This document shows, in pieces, positions 25,983 to 34,976 of a stretch of DNA of 64,000 nucleotides. Numbering within the stretch: position 1 is the stretch's first letter; each line of letters starts with the position of its first letter. Both the position numbers and the translations under genes were made by a program. Source of the stretch: Xanthomonas sp. DAR 34887 (GTDB taxonomy: Bacteria > Pseudomonadota > Gammaproteobacteria > Xanthomonadales > Xanthomonadaceae); assembly GCF_041245805.1 (NCBI RefSeq), contig NZ_CP162490.1:468501-532500 (forward strand), read 5' to 3'. The notes below the pieces were generated by a model. That model saw only the letters and a list, made by a program, of their open reading frames with translations, was not told the DNA's origin and made no database searches.

Positions 25983-27188
25983 TCACGCCGGCAGGCCGAC
26001 CGGATGCGCGGCCAGCCGGTCGCGCGCCAGCGCCAGCGCGTCCAGCAGCGCCTGCACCTGCGCCGGCGTGTGCAACGCCGACAGCGTCACCCGCAGCCGC
26101 GACTTGCCTTCGGACACGGTCGGCGGGCGGATCGCCGAGACCAGGAAGCCGGCCTGCTCCAGCGCCGCCGACAACGCCAGCGCGCTGGCCTCGTCGCCGC
26201 ACAGCAATGGTTGGATCGGCGTGTCCGAGGCCATCAGTTCCAGGCCATGGCGGCGCGCGCCGCCGCGGAACGCGGCGATGGTCTCGGCCAGGCGCTCGCG
26301 CCGCCACTGGTCGCGCCGCGCCAGTTTCACCGCGGCCAGCGAGGCGGCCGCCTGCGCCGGCGGCAGCGCGGTCGTGTACAGATAGGGGCGCGCGGTTTCG
26401 GCCAGATGCCGGATCAGCGCTTCGTCGCCGACCACCAGCGCGCCGTAGCCGCCCAGCGCCTTGCCCAGGGTCACCAGCTGCAGCGGCACATCGTCCACGC
26501 CCAGCCCGGCCTCGGCCACGCAGCCGCGGCCATGCGGCCCGACCACGCCGACGCCGTGCGCGTCGTCCACGTACATCAGCGCCTGCTGCATGCGCGCCAC
26601 CAGGGTCAGCGAGCGCAGCGGGGCGATGTCGCCATCCATGCTGAACACGCCATCGGTGGCCAGCATCGCGGCGCCGTCGGCGGCGTGCTTGAGCTGGCGC
26701 ATCGCGCCTTCGGTATCCAGGTGCGGATAGCGGCGCAGGCGGCAGCCGGCCAGGCGGGTGGCGTCGAGCAGGCTGGCGTGGTTGAGCCGGTCCTGCACGC
26801 ACACGTCTTCTTCTTCGCTCAGCAGCGCCTGCTGCACTGCCAGGTTGGCGAGGAAGCCGCTGCCGAACAGCAGCGCGCGCGGATAGCCGAGCCAGTCGGC
26901 GACCTCGCGTTCCAGGCTCTCGTGCAGCGCATGGTGGCCGCAGACCAGATGCGAGGCGGTGGCGCCGACGCCCTCGCGCGCGGCCGCGTCCTGCAGCGCG
27001 GCGAGCACTTCGAACTGTTGCGCCAGGCCCAGGTAGTCGTTGCTGCAGAAGCCGGTCAGCCAGCGCCCGTCCAGCTCCAGGCGCACGCCGTCGCGGCGGC
27101 CCACGCTGCGGCGCACGCGGATACGGCCCTGCGCCTCGCGCAACTTGCGCAAGGACTGGATGCGGTCGTGCAGGTCGGGACGGGCCAT
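25983..27188 (-). CDS. bioF: 8-amino-7-oxononanoate synthase BioF
   Basis: A 401-residue alpha-oxoamine synthase. The PLP lysine is Lys243 in TLGKALGGYG, with DDAHG (208-212) and GHHALHESLE (~84-93) also conserved. It condenses pimeloyl-ACP with L-alanine. Length and motif positions are normal for BioF and distinguish it from Kbl or glycine C-acetyltransferases only by context: the flanking bioB and bioH. Confidence 0.95.
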   Translation of the reverse strand: MARPDLHDRIQSLRKLREAQGRIRVRRSVGRRDGVRLELDGRWLTGFCSNDYLGLAQQFEVLAALQDAAAREGVGATASHLVCGHHALHESLEREVADWLGYPRALLFGSGFLANLAVQQALLSEEEDVCVQDRLNHASLLDATRLAGCRLRRYPHLDTEGAMRQLKHAADGAAMLATDGVFSMDGDIAPLRSLTLVARMQQALMYVDDAHGVGVVGPHGRGCVAEAGLGVDDVPLQLVTLGKALGGYGALVVGDEALIRHLAETARPYLYTTALPPAQAAASLAAVKLARRDQWRRERLAETIAAFRGGARRHGLELMASDTPIQPLLCGDEASALALSAALEQAGFLVSAIRPPTVSEGKSRLRVTLSALHTPAQVQALLDALALARDRLAAHPVGLPA

Positions 27189-27308
27189 GGGCGGCGGGGC
27201 CTGGGGTGGCGGGCTAGCGTAGCGCGTCCCCGGGCGGGCCGGGCGCCGCCGGCGATGGACGGCCGGATCGGCGGATGAACGCGCGCGCGCCGGCGCGGTG
27301 CGCTGCCG

Positions 27309-28364
27309 TCAGACCAGTGCCGCGGCGATCGCCGGCCGCTCCGCTGCCGGCGCCGGAGCGGTGATGTCCGCATGCACGGTGCCGGGATGGTCGTGCGCAT
27401 CGGCATCCACGTGCACCTGCATCGGCGTCAGCCCCAGCCGCGCGAACAGTGCCTGGTCGCGTTCAGTGTCCGGGTTGCCGGTGGTCAGCAGTTTTTCGCC
27501 GTAGAAGATCGAGTTGGCGCCGGCGCAGAAGCACAGCGCCTGCAGTTCGTCGCTCATGCTCTCGCGCCCGGCCGACAGTCGCACCATCGCCTGCGGCATC
27601 GCGATGCGGGCGACGGCAATCGTGCGCACGAACTCGAACGGATCCAGCTCGACCGTGCCGTGCAGCGGCGTGCCGGCGACCTGCACCAGGCGGTTGATCG
27701 GCACCGAATCCGGATGCACCGGCAGGTTGGCCAGCGCCTGCAGCAGGCCGGCGCGCTGGTCGCGCGATTCGCCCATGCCGACGATGCCGCCGCAGCAGGT
27801 CTTCATGCCGGCATCGCGCACGTGCGCCAGCGTGTCCAGGCGGTCCTGGTACTGGCGGGTGTGGATGATCGTGTCGTAGAAGTCCGGCGCGGTGTCCAGA
27901 TTGTGGTTGTAGTAGTCCAGCCCGGCCGCCTTCAGCGCCTGCGCCTGGTGCCCGTCGAGCATGCCCAGGGTGGCGCAGGTTTCCAGGCCCAGCGCCTTCA
28001 CCTCGCGGATCATCGCCGCGACCTTGGGGATGTCGCGGTCCTTCGGCGAGCGCCACGCCGCGCCCATGCAGAACCGCGAGGCGCCGGCCGCCTTGGCCTG
28101 GCGCGCCTTGGCCAGCACCGCCTCGGTGCTCATCAGCTTCTGCGCGTCCACGCCGGTGTCGTAGCGCTGCGCCTGCGGGCAGTACGCGCAATCCTCCGGG
28201 CAGCCGCCGGTCTTCACCGACAGCAGCGTGGAGACCTGCACCTGCGCCGGATCGAAGTGTTCGCGATGCACCGCGGCGGCGCGGTGCAGCAGCTCCGGGA
28301 ACGGCAGATCGAACAGGGCGAGCAGTTCCTGGCGTTGCCAGTCGTGTCGGACGACAGCGGACAT
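27309..28364 (-). CDS. bioB: Biotin synthase BioB
   Basis: A 351-residue radical SAM enzyme. The [4Fe-4S] cysteines are Cys55, Cys59 and Cys62 in GGCPEDCAYC, and the second-cluster ligands lie in ETCATLGML, KTCCGGIVGMGE and further downstream. It inserts sulfur into dethiobiotin. The ATG at 28364 has AGGA 8 bases upstream. The gene is divergent from comF, and a degenerate BirA-like inverted repeat overlaps its likely -35 region. Confidence 0.97.
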   Translation of the reverse strand: MSAVVRHDWQRQELLALFDLPFPELLHRAAAVHREHFDPAQVQVSTLLSVKTGGCPEDCAYCPQAQRYDTGVDAQKLMSTEAVLAKARQAKAAGASRFCMGAAWRSPKDRDIPKVAAMIREVKALGLETCATLGMLDGHQAQALKAAGLDYYNHNLDTAPDFYDTIIHTRQYQDRLDTLAHVRDAGMKTCCGGIVGMGESRDQRAGLLQALANLPVHPDSVPINRLVQVAGTPLHGTVELDPFEFVRTIAVARIAMPQAMVRLSAGRESMSDELQALCFCAGANSIFYGEKLLTTGNPDTERDQALFARLGLTPMQVHVDADAHDHPGTVHADITAPAPAAERPAIAAALV

Positions 28365-28407
28365 GGGGGTTTCCTGACGGTCAGCGGCTGGGAAAGCGGG
28401 CAGTCTG

Positions 28408-28455
28408 GTGAGCATGGATATCCCTGTCAACTTCAATGGGTCGAGCCTGGTTGAC
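28408..28455. promoter_or_regulatory. bioB promoter region with BirA-like inverted repeat
   Basis: GTCAAC (28426-28431) and GTTGAC (28450-28455) form an inverted repeat with an 18-base spacer, resembling the BirA operator half-site TTGTAAACC. On the bioB strand TTGACA (complement of 28425-28430) is a perfect -35 box inside the left half-site. The -10 would lie 17 bases on, at a weak CAGACT. Repression by biotinyl-BirA is an inference. The site overlaps the first codons of comF. Confidence 0.4.
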
Positions 28456-29139
28456 GGTTGCTGGCGGCGGCTGCAGCGCTTGCTGCTGCCGGAGCGCTGC
28501 CTGGTGTGTAGCGAATCCGGCGTCGCCGGCCTGGACCTGTGCCCGGCCTGCCGCGACGCGCTGCCCTGGAATGCCGGCGCCTGCCGGATGTGCGCGCTGC
28601 CGCTGCCCGCGCTGGACGCCGCGCAGCTGTGCGGCGCCTGCCAACGCAAACCGCCGCCGTTGGCCCTGGTCGCCAGCGCCTGCGTCTACGCCGCGCCGGT
28701 GGACGGGCTGCTGCGCCGCTTCAAGTTCCACCAGGACCTGGCCGCCGGGCGGTTGCTGGCGGCGTTGCTGCAGGCGCGCTGCACAGGCTTGCCGCGTCCG
28801 CAGGCGGTACTGCCGGTGCCGCTGCATCGCGCACGGCTGCGCCGGCGCGGCTACGACCAGGCGCTGGAACTGGCGCGGCCGTTGGCCCGCGCGCTCGACC
28901 TGCCGCTATGCACCGGGCTGCAGCGCGTGCGTGCCACGGCGCCGCAGTCCGAACTCGATGCGCAGGCGCGGCGCCGCAACCTGCGCCATGCGTTCGCGGT
29001 GCAGGCGCCGCTGCCGCCGCACGTGGCGCTGGTCGACGACGTGATGACCACCGGCGCGACCCTGCATGCGGCGGCACAGGCGCTGCGCCGCGCCGGTGTG
29101 GCACGGGTCGATGCCTGGGTGGTGGCGCGGGTGCCGTGA
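28408..29139 (+). CDS. comF: ComF family phosphoribosyltransferase-like protein
   Basis: A 243-residue ComF protein. The N-terminal zinc-ribbon cysteines are visible as CLVC...CPAC and CRMC...CGAC (~31-73), and the C-terminal phosphoribosyltransferase fold carries VDDVMTTGATLHAA (~210-223). Homologues are required for DNA uptake during natural transformation. Start is GTG 28408 or ATG 28414; both overlap the bioB regulatory region. Confidence 0.9.
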   Translation: MSMDIPVNFNGSSLVDGCWRRLQRLLLPERCLVCSESGVAGLDLCPACRDALPWNAGACRMCALPLPALDAAQLCGACQRKPPPLALVASACVYAAPVDGLLRRFKFHQDLAAGRLLAALLQARCTGLPRPQAVLPVPLHRARLRRRGYDQALELARPLARALDLPLCTGLQRVRATAPQSELDAQARRRNLRHAFAVQAPLPPHVALVDDVMTTGATLHAAAQALRRAGVARVDAWVVARVP

Positions 29140-29199
29140 GGTGTGCCTGACGCCCGTCCTTACTATGATGCCCGGCAGACAGAGTGTTGGAGGAACGCG

Positions 29200-29694
29200 A
29201 TGCGCCGGATGGCACTGGGAATGACGATGGCGGTATGCATGTTCGCCACGAGCGGATGCCAGTTCCGCAACGTGGCGGCCGACGCAGATGCGAGTGCGGT
29301 GCAGGCCTCGCTCGAATGGCGCCTGGCCAGTTATGCGCCGCGCGACGGCTACACCGAAGCCGATTATCGCGGGCAACCGGTCTATCTGGCGGCCGCGCCG
29401 ATGTTGCGTGTCGATCGGGCCGCGACGGTGAAGCAGGCCGAGGGTGGCGACGACCGGCCTGCGCTCGATCTGCGGTTCCCCGGGCACGGTGCGCAGCTGA
29501 CCCGTGCGACGGAACAGAACGTCGGCAAGCCGGTTGCGCTGCTGGCCGACGGCAAGGTGCTGACGGTGGCGACGATCATGGCGCCACTGCCCGGCGACAG
29601 CCTGCAGATCAGCGGTCTGCAAGACGTGCAGGAGCAGCAGCGGGTATTCGCGTTGTTGACGCATGCGCCGGCCGCACGCGACGACAAGCAGTAG
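29200..29694 (+). CDS. Orphan lipoprotein with SecD P1-like head domain
   Basis: A 164-residue lipoprotein (lipobox TSGC, Cys20) with a textbook GGAGG site 6 bases before its ATG. The mature part follows the periplasmic P1 domain of SecD: LDLRFPGHGAQLTRATEQNV (~90-109), then GKPVALLADGKVLTVATIM (~110-128) and ISGLQDVQE. No membrane helices of SecD follow. It is convergent with ubiA. Function unknown; a periplasmic SecDF-like head without the motor is unusual. Confidence 0.75.
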   Translation: MRRMALGMTMAVCMFATSGCQFRNVAADADASAVQASLEWRLASYAPRDGYTEADYRGQPVYLAAAPMLRVDRAATVKQAEGGDDRPALDLRFPGHGAQLTRATEQNVGKPVALLADGKVLTVATIMAPLPGDSLQISGLQDVQEQQRVFALLTHAPAARDDKQ

Positions 29695-29762
29695 CGCAGG
29701 CCGCATCCGGCCCACGTGGACCGCCGCCCCGGGAGCGGTGGCGAGGCGCTGCTTCCTGTGGG

Positions 29763-30665
29763 TTACGCCGTACGCAGCGCCAACGCCGCGACGATGCCGG
29801 CGAAGATCGCCAGGCCGACCCAGTTGTTGTGCATGAAGGCGCGGAAGCAGGGCGCGCGTTCGCGGGTGCGCGCGATGCGGAATTCGTAGGCGACCAGTAG
29901 CACGGCCACGCCCAGACCCACCCAGTACCAAGTCCCCAGCGCGCCACGCGTGCCGACGAAGCCCAGGGCGACGAACATCAGCGCATACAGGATGCCCTGC
30001 GCGACCAGGTCCAGGTCGCCGAACAGGATCGCGGTGGACTTGGAGCCGGCGCGCAGGTCGTCCTCGCGGTCGACCATCGCGTACCAGGTGTCGTAGGCGG
30101 TGGCCCACAGGATGTTGGCGGCGTACAGCAGCCAGCCCAGCGCCGGCACTTCGCCGCGGATCGCCGCGAACGCCATCGGGATGCCCCAGCCGAAGGCCAT
30201 GCCGAGATAGACCTGCGGCAGGTAGGTGTAGCGTTTCAGGTAGGGATAGCTGGCGGCCAGGAACAAGCCGACCACGCTCAGGCCGATGGTCAGCGCGTTC
30301 ATCGTCAGCACCAGCGCGAAGGCGACGATCATCAGCAGCGCGAACACCGCCAGCGCCTCGCGGCCGCTGACCGCGCCGGTGGCCAGCGGCCGGCCGCGGG
30401 TGCGTTCGACCTGCGGGTCCAGCCAGCGGTCGGCGTAGTCGTTGATCACGCAACCGGCCGAACGGGTCAGCCAGACCCCGGCGGTGAACACGAACAGCGT
30501 CCACAATGGCGGCATCCCGTCGGCGGCCAGCCACAGCGCCCACCAGGTCGGCCACAGCAGCAGCAGCGCGCCGATCGGACGGTCGCCGCGCAGCAGTTTC
30601 CAGTACTGGCCCAGGCGCGCGCGCGGCGGCAGCGCGGCGGGCGTTTCGTAGCGTTCGTAACCCAT
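29763..30665 (-). CDS. ubiA: 4-hydroxybenzoate octaprenyltransferase UbiA
   Basis: A 300-residue multi-pass membrane prenyltransferase with about nine helices. The first Asp-rich motif is NDYADRWLD (75-83) followed by RTRGRPLATG. The second is YDTWYAMVDREDDLRAGSKS (two pieces around ~190-210). It attaches the polyprenyl tail to 4-hydroxybenzoate in ubiquinone synthesis at the inner membrane. The start was taken at the ATG giving the standard ERYET... N-terminus, although a longer frame is open. Confidence 0.95.
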   Translation of the reverse strand: MGYERYETPAALPPRARLGQYWKLLRGDRPIGALLLLWPTWWALWLAADGMPPLWTLFVFTAGVWLTRSAGCVINDYADRWLDPQVERTRGRPLATGAVSGREALAVFALLMIVAFALVLTMNALTIGLSVVGLFLAASYPYLKRYTYLPQVYLGMAFGWGIPMAFAAIRGEVPALGWLLYAANILWATAYDTWYAMVDREDDLRAGSKSTAILFGDLDLVAQGILYALMFVALGFVGTRGALGTWYWVGLGVAVLLVAYEFRIARTRERAPCFRAFMHNNWVGLAIFAGIVAALALRTA

Positions 30666-30918
30666 CGTGCAAGGGTAGCAGCCGGGCTGCCGGGCGGCAC
30701 GACACGGACGACCGCCGCGGCGGTGTCCACGGTCCGTGCATCCGCGGTGGGCGAGGCCCCCGCTGTGGCAACTGTGTGCATGCGATGCGCCTTGGCCCGA
30801 CTCCGGGAGCTCGCGGGATGCCGCACCCAACCGAGCCGCTGCGTTACCGGTCAGGCGCCCGCCGGGCCGGCCGTGGCGGCAATCGGGCATGGGGGAGACG
30901 CGGCGCGCGGTTTGCCGT

Positions 30919-30924
30919 TAGAAT
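30919..30924 (+). promoter_or_regulatory. Probable -10 box of tRNA-Arg
   Basis: TAGAAT lies 12 bases before the tRNA 5' end and differs from TATAAT at one position. No good -35 is visible upstream. Confidence 0.4.
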
Positions 30925-30935
30925 GCGCGTCCGTT

Positions 30936-31012
30936 GCGCCCGTAGCTCAGCCGGATAGAGTAGTGGCTTCCGAAGCCATTGGTCGGGGGTTCGAATCCCT
31001 CCGGGCGCACCA
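30936..31012 (+). tRNA. tRNA-Arg, anticodon CCG
   Basis: A 77-base cloverleaf. The acceptor arm GCGCCCG pairs with CGGGCGC (31002-31008), and A plus an encoded CCA follow. D-arm AGCTCAGCCGGATAGAGT and T-arm GGGGGTTCGAATCCCTC are standard. The anticodon loop TTCCGAA gives CCG, which reads the arginine codon CGG. This codon is used heavily in a GC-rich genome. Confidence 0.97.
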
Positions 31013-31512
31013 CATCATCCCCCAGCCTGCATGGCCTCTTCGACCGCGACTCCTGCCGGTGGTGGACATCGCATTCGGTGCTGTGGCGATCGACGGCCTG
31101 TGGCGTACGACGCCGTTGCCCGTCCTCGGACTACTCTGGATGCCGTGCTGGCACCGTCTGTATCGAAAGGCCGGCGCGCTCCGCCTCACCGTCCATCGTG
31201 CAGGGAATTCCTTCTGCCGCTGACTTGCATCGCCTTCGCCGATGCGGCGACGACCGGCGGTCGGAAGCCTTTCGGTGCCGTCGCCGCTGCACGGGATTGC
31301 GCTGGGTTGCATCGCCAGCGCGTGCGTCGCGCACAACACGGCGGCCTCCGTCGTGCCGGCACCGCCGCCGGCAGCCGCGCGGCCGAGGTTGCTTCGCTCG
31401 CGGCGCGCGAGTGCCGGGCCACTCCTTCGCATCCTCTCCAGTGCCTTGTCATCGAGCTCGCTATGCATGGCGTGGTGCGGGCTCCGTCGCGGCGCCGTGC
31501 CGGAGGCGGCGA
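31013..31512. other. Gene-free interval after tRNA-Arg
   Basis: About 500 bp between the tRNA and the hydrolase start. Open frames exist but show no codon bias or start signals I would trust. No direct repeat of the tRNA 3' end is visible within the window, so there is no sign of an integrated element here. Confidence 0.5.
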
Positions 31513-32343
31513 GTGATCAGTGCGCGCACGCCCCTCGGCAAGCCTGCGGTCCACCTGCTGGGCGACGACGATGCGCTGGCCTACCTGCGGCTCGGCGCGG
31601 GCACCCCGGTGGTGCTGGTGCACGGCGCGCTGTGCGACTACCGCTATTGGGCGCCGCAACTGCGCGGCCTGGCCGAGCGCTTCGAGGTCGCCGCACTGAG
31701 CCTGGGCCAGTATTTCCCGCAGTTGCCATCGTCGCTGCGGCATCGCTTCGGCTGGCGTTGGCATGCGCAGCAGGTCGTCGGGTTCCTCGCCAGCTACGGA
31801 CAACCGGTGCATCTGGTCGGTCACTCGCGCGGCGCCGCGGTGGCCTGGCAGGTCGCGCTGCAGCGGCCTGCCGCGATCGCCAGCCTGAGCCTGTTCGATC
31901 CGGGTGGGCCGCAGCCGCAGGGCCTGCCGGAGGAGGTGGTGGCGATCCGCGCACGGGCCATCGCATTGCTGCGCGACGGACAGGTCGAGGCCGGCCTGGA
32001 ATGCTTCGTCGATTCGGTCAGCCAGCCCGGCGCCTGGGCGCGCAGCAGTGCGACGTTCCGGCAGATGGTGCGCGACAACGCGCAGACCCTGGTGCCGCAG
32101 ATCGGCGATGCGCTGCCGGCCTACGACCGCGAGCAGGCCGCGGGCCTGGCGGTACCGGTGCTGCTGGTCAGCGGCGAGCTGAGCCCGGCGCAGTACCGCG
32201 ACAACGCCACAGCGCTCGCCCAGTGGTTGCCCGACGCGCGCCACCACGTGCTCGCCGGTGCCTCGCATGGCATGACCTTCACCCATGCGCGGCGTTGCAA
32301 TGCCTTGCTGGCCGAGTTCGTGACATCGGTAGCGGTGGGGTGA
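31513..32343 (+). CDS. Alpha/beta hydrolase
   Basis: A 276-residue alpha/beta-hydrolase fold enzyme. VVLVHGAL (33-40) forms the oxyanion loop, Ser105 in GHSRGAA is the nucleophile, the acid probably follows LLVSGELSP and the His lies in GASHGMTF (~253-256 region). It starts at GTG 31513 because GGAGG sits 7 bases upstream. The substrate is unknown; it is not coupled to neighbours. Confidence 0.85.
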   Translation: MISARTPLGKPAVHLLGDDDALAYLRLGAGTPVVLVHGALCDYRYWAPQLRGLAERFEVAALSLGQYFPQLPSSLRHRFGWRWHAQQVVGFLASYGQPVHLVGHSRGAAVAWQVALQRPAAIASLSLFDPGGPQPQGLPEEVVAIRARAIALLRDGQVEAGLECFVDSVSQPGAWARSSATFRQMVRDNAQTLVPQIGDALPAYDREQAAGLAVPVLLVSGELSPAQYRDNATALAQWLPDARHHVLAGASHGMTFTHARRCNALLAEFVTSVAVG

Positions 32344-32618
32344 GGCCACGCATGCGTCCGCTGCGGCGGGGCCGTCGCTCGTCGCGCGGGATGCATCAGT
32401 AGGCACTGGCCGGCAGGGCTGCAACGTGCAGCCAGCAACCATGGTCGGCGGCAGGCGGGATGGCGCTGTCGCACAACTGCGGCGCTTTATACCCGGCGCG
32501 CCCTGTTGCGTCGCCGCCGCATTCGCTTGCTGTGCGAGTTGCGGTATGCGAAGCCGCCGCGGTTCCATGCGATGCGCGCCTGCGGACCAGGCGGTTGCCG
32601 CGCCACGCGGTCGGTGCG

Positions 32619-34178
32619 CTACCGCGCCGCGCGCCGCGCTGCGCCGGCGCGCACAACGGAGTCCGCTTGCGGCGATGCGGGCTCGCCGCGATCCAGTTGC
32701 CGATAGCCGATCGCTTCGGTCAGATGCGCGGTGGCGATCGTGTCGCTGCCAGCCAGATCGGCGATGGTGCGCGCCACGCGCAGGATGCGGTGCAAGGAGC
32801 GCGCCGACAGGCGCAGGCGGTCGATGGCGTGCTCCAGCAGCGCTTCGTCGCGCGGTTGCAGGCGGCAGTCACGCAGGGTCTCGCTGTGACCGAGCTGGCC
32901 GTTGGGGCAGCCGCCGCGCGCCAGCTGGCGTTGCCGCGCCTGTTCCACTCGCGCACGCACGGTGGCGCTGCTTTCGCCGGGAGCGGCGTCGGCGCGCAGC
33001 GCCTGCGGCGGCAGCCGCGGCACGTCCACGTGCAGGTCGATGCGGTCCAGCAACGGACCGGAGATGCGCGCGCGGTAGCGGCGGATGCTGTCGTCGCTGC
33101 AGCGGCAACGGCCGCTGGCGTCGCCGGCCCAGCCGCAGGGGCAGGGGTTCATCGCGGCGACCAGTTGGAACCGGGCCGGGAACTCTGCGCTGCGCGCGGC
33201 CCGCGACACCGTGACCGTGCCCGATTCCAGCGGCTCGCGCAGCACTTCCAGTGCGTGCCGGTTCCACTCGGGCAATTCGTCCAGGAACAACACACCGCGA
33301 TGCGCCAGAGAGATCTCGCCGGGGCGCGGATGGGTGCCGCCGCCGACCAGCGACACCGCGCTGGCGGTGTGGTGCGGAGATCGGTACGGCCGTTGCCGCC
33401 AGCGCGCCGGATCCAGGCCGCGGCCGCTGACCGAGGCGATCGCCGCCGCTTCCAGCGCCTCGGCCTCGCTGGCCTCGGGCAGGATGCCGGGCAGGCGCGA
33501 GGCCAGCAGGGTCTTGCCGCAGCCCGGGCTGCCGATCAACAGCAGATGGTGATGACCGGCCGCCGCGATCTCCAGCGCACGCCGCGCCTGGGCTTGCCCG
33601 CGCACGTCGCTCAGGTCGGGAAACGGCGTGGCCGCGGCCGGCAGCGCTTCGGCGGCGGGCAGGGTCTTGGCGCCGTTCAACAGCGCGCAGACTTCGAGCA
33701 GGGTGCGCGCGGTGAACGCCTGCACGTGCTGCGCCAGCGCCGCTTCGGGGCCGTTGCCGGCCGGCACGATCAGCGTGCGCCCGGCCTGGGCGGCGGCCAG
33801 CGCCGCCGGCAGCACCCCGTCCACGGCGCGCAGCTCGCCGGTCAAGGCCAGTTCGCCGAGGAATTCGTAATTGCCCAGCGCCTGCGGGTCGAGTTGCCCG
33901 GCGGCGGCGAGGATGCCCAGCGCGATCGGCAGGTCGAAGCGGCCGCCTTCCTTGGGCAGGTCGGCCGGGGCCAGGTTGACGGTGATGCGCCGCGCCGGGA
34001 ATTCGTATTGCGCGCACAGGATGGCGGCGCGCACGCGATCGCGCGATTCGCGCACCGCGGCCTCGGGCAGGCCGACGATCTGCGTGGCCGGCAGTCCGCC
34101 GGACAGATGGACCTCGACCCGAACCGGAGGCGCAAGCACCCCCGCGCGGGCACGGCTGTGCACCAGCGCCAGGCTCAT
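32619..34178 (-). CDS. comM: YifB/ComM family Mg-chelatase-like AAA+ ATPase
   Basis: A 519-residue protein with the N-terminal ChlI/Lon-protease-like domain (VEVHLSGGLPATQIVGLPEA, ~21-40). Walker A GSPGCGKT (216-223), Walker B GVLFLDE, the CPCGWAGD segment and a C-terminal helical lid follow. ComM is a hexameric helicase that promotes branch migration during natural transformation. It lies 13 bp downstream of ubiK, so they are probably co-transcribed, and comF occurs 3.5 kb away. Confidence 0.93.
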   Translation of the reverse strand: MSLALVHSRARAGVLAPPVRVEVHLSGGLPATQIVGLPEAAVRESRDRVRAAILCAQYEFPARRITVNLAPADLPKEGGRFDLPIALGILAAAGQLDPQALGNYEFLGELALTGELRAVDGVLPAALAAAQAGRTLIVPAGNGPEAALAQHVQAFTARTLLEVCALLNGAKTLPAAEALPAAATPFPDLSDVRGQAQARRALEIAAAGHHHLLLIGSPGCGKTLLASRLPGILPEASEAEALEAAAIASVSGRGLDPARWRQRPYRSPHHTASAVSLVGGGTHPRPGEISLAHRGVLFLDELPEWNRHALEVLREPLESGTVTVSRAARSAEFPARFQLVAAMNPCPCGWAGDASGRCRCSDDSIRRYRARISGPLLDRIDLHVDVPRLPPQALRADAAPGESSATVRARVEQARQRQLARGGCPNGQLGHSETLRDCRLQPRDEALLEHAIDRLRLSARSLHRILRVARTIADLAGSDTIATAHLTEAIGYRQLDRGEPASPQADSVVRAGAARRAAR

Positions 34179-34191
34179 GGTGGCGGGTGGA

Positions 34192-34461
34192 TCAGGCTTG
34201 CGCGGACGGCGCGTCGCCGCTGCGCGCGGCTTCCAGCGCGGCGACGCTGCGCTCCAGCGCTTCCAGCTTCTCGCGGGTGCGCAGCAGCACCGCGCGCTGC
34301 ACGTCGAATTCCTCGCGGGTGACCAGGTCGAGCTTGCCCAGGCCGGCCTGCAGCGCGCTCTTGAAGGTGCTCTGCAGTTCGTCGCGGGATTCGCGCAGGC
34401 CGGGCGGTACCAAGTCGCTGAGGCGGCGGGCGAGGTCGTCGAGGTGATTGAGGTCGATCAT
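34192..34461 (-). CDS. ubiK: Ubiquinone biosynthesis accessory factor UbiK (BMFP/YqiC family)
   Basis: An 89-residue protein with LARRLSDLVPPGL near the N-terminus and a C-terminal coiled coil VTREEFDVQRAVLLRTREKL (~47-66) typical of YqiC/BMFP proteins. UbiK binds UbiJ and supports aerobic ubiquinone synthesis. The ATG at 34461 has GGAG 8 bases upstream; the frame extends farther but homologues start here. It is the first gene of a pair with comM. Confidence 0.9.
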   Translation of the reverse strand: MIDLNHLDDLARRLSDLVPPGLRESRDELQSTFKSALQAGLGKLDLVTREEFDVQRAVLLRTREKLEALERSVAALEAARSGDAPSAQA

Positions 34462-34637
34462 GGCGATGCTCCGGCAGGGAGCGCCAGACTGCGGCACCCT
34501 GCGGTTCGGGGCCATCGGTATCGGGCGCGGCGCGCTGTCGGAAAATTCCGGCGATGGGGCGCGCGATCATTTGAACCCGGCGGCCGGGCATCGCGCAACC
34601 GCGCTATCCTGACGCCATTGTGATTGGAGAAAGCCGC

Positions 34638-34976
34638 ATGAAGATGATCATGGCCGTCATCAAGCCGTTCAAGCTCGACGACGTGCGCGAAGCGCTCGCC
34701 GCGCAGGGCGTGGCCGGCATCACCGTCACCGAGGTCAAGGGCTTCGGCCGGCAGAAGGGCCACACCGAGCTGTACCGCGGCGCCGAATACGTGGTCGATT
34801 TCCTGCCGAAAGTGAAGCTGGAAGTGGCGGTCACCGAGGACCAGGTCGAACGCGTGCTCGAGGCGATCGTCAAGGCGGCCGGCACCGGCAAGATCGGCGA
34901 CGGCAAGGTGTTCGTGTACGACCTGGGCACGGTGGTGCGGATCCGCACCGGCGAACTGGATGCGGATGCGCTGTAA
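34638..34976 (+). CDS. glnB: Nitrogen regulatory P-II protein
   Basis: A 112-residue P-II protein of standard length with MKMIMAVIKPFKLDDVREAL (1-20), the T-loop uridylylation tyrosine Tyr51 in YRGAEYVVDF, and the signatures KVKLEVAV and GKIGDGKVFV. It signals 2-oxoglutarate and nitrogen status to GlnE/NtrB or ammonium transporters. The ATG has GGAGAAA upstream. The gene is often followed by amtB, which is absent here, so GlnB versus GlnK cannot be decided from sequence alone. Confidence 0.92.
   Translation: MKMIMAVIKPFKLDDVREALAAQGVAGITVTEVKGFGRQKGHTELYRGAEYVVDFLPKVKLEVAVTEDQVERVLEAIVKAAGTGKIGDGKVFVYDLGTVVRIRTGELDADAL

Noticed and set aside
30936..31512. Genomic island at the tRNA-Arg 3' end
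   Set aside because: No integrase gene and no visible repeat of the tRNA 3' end downstream within the window; the next genes are ordinary.
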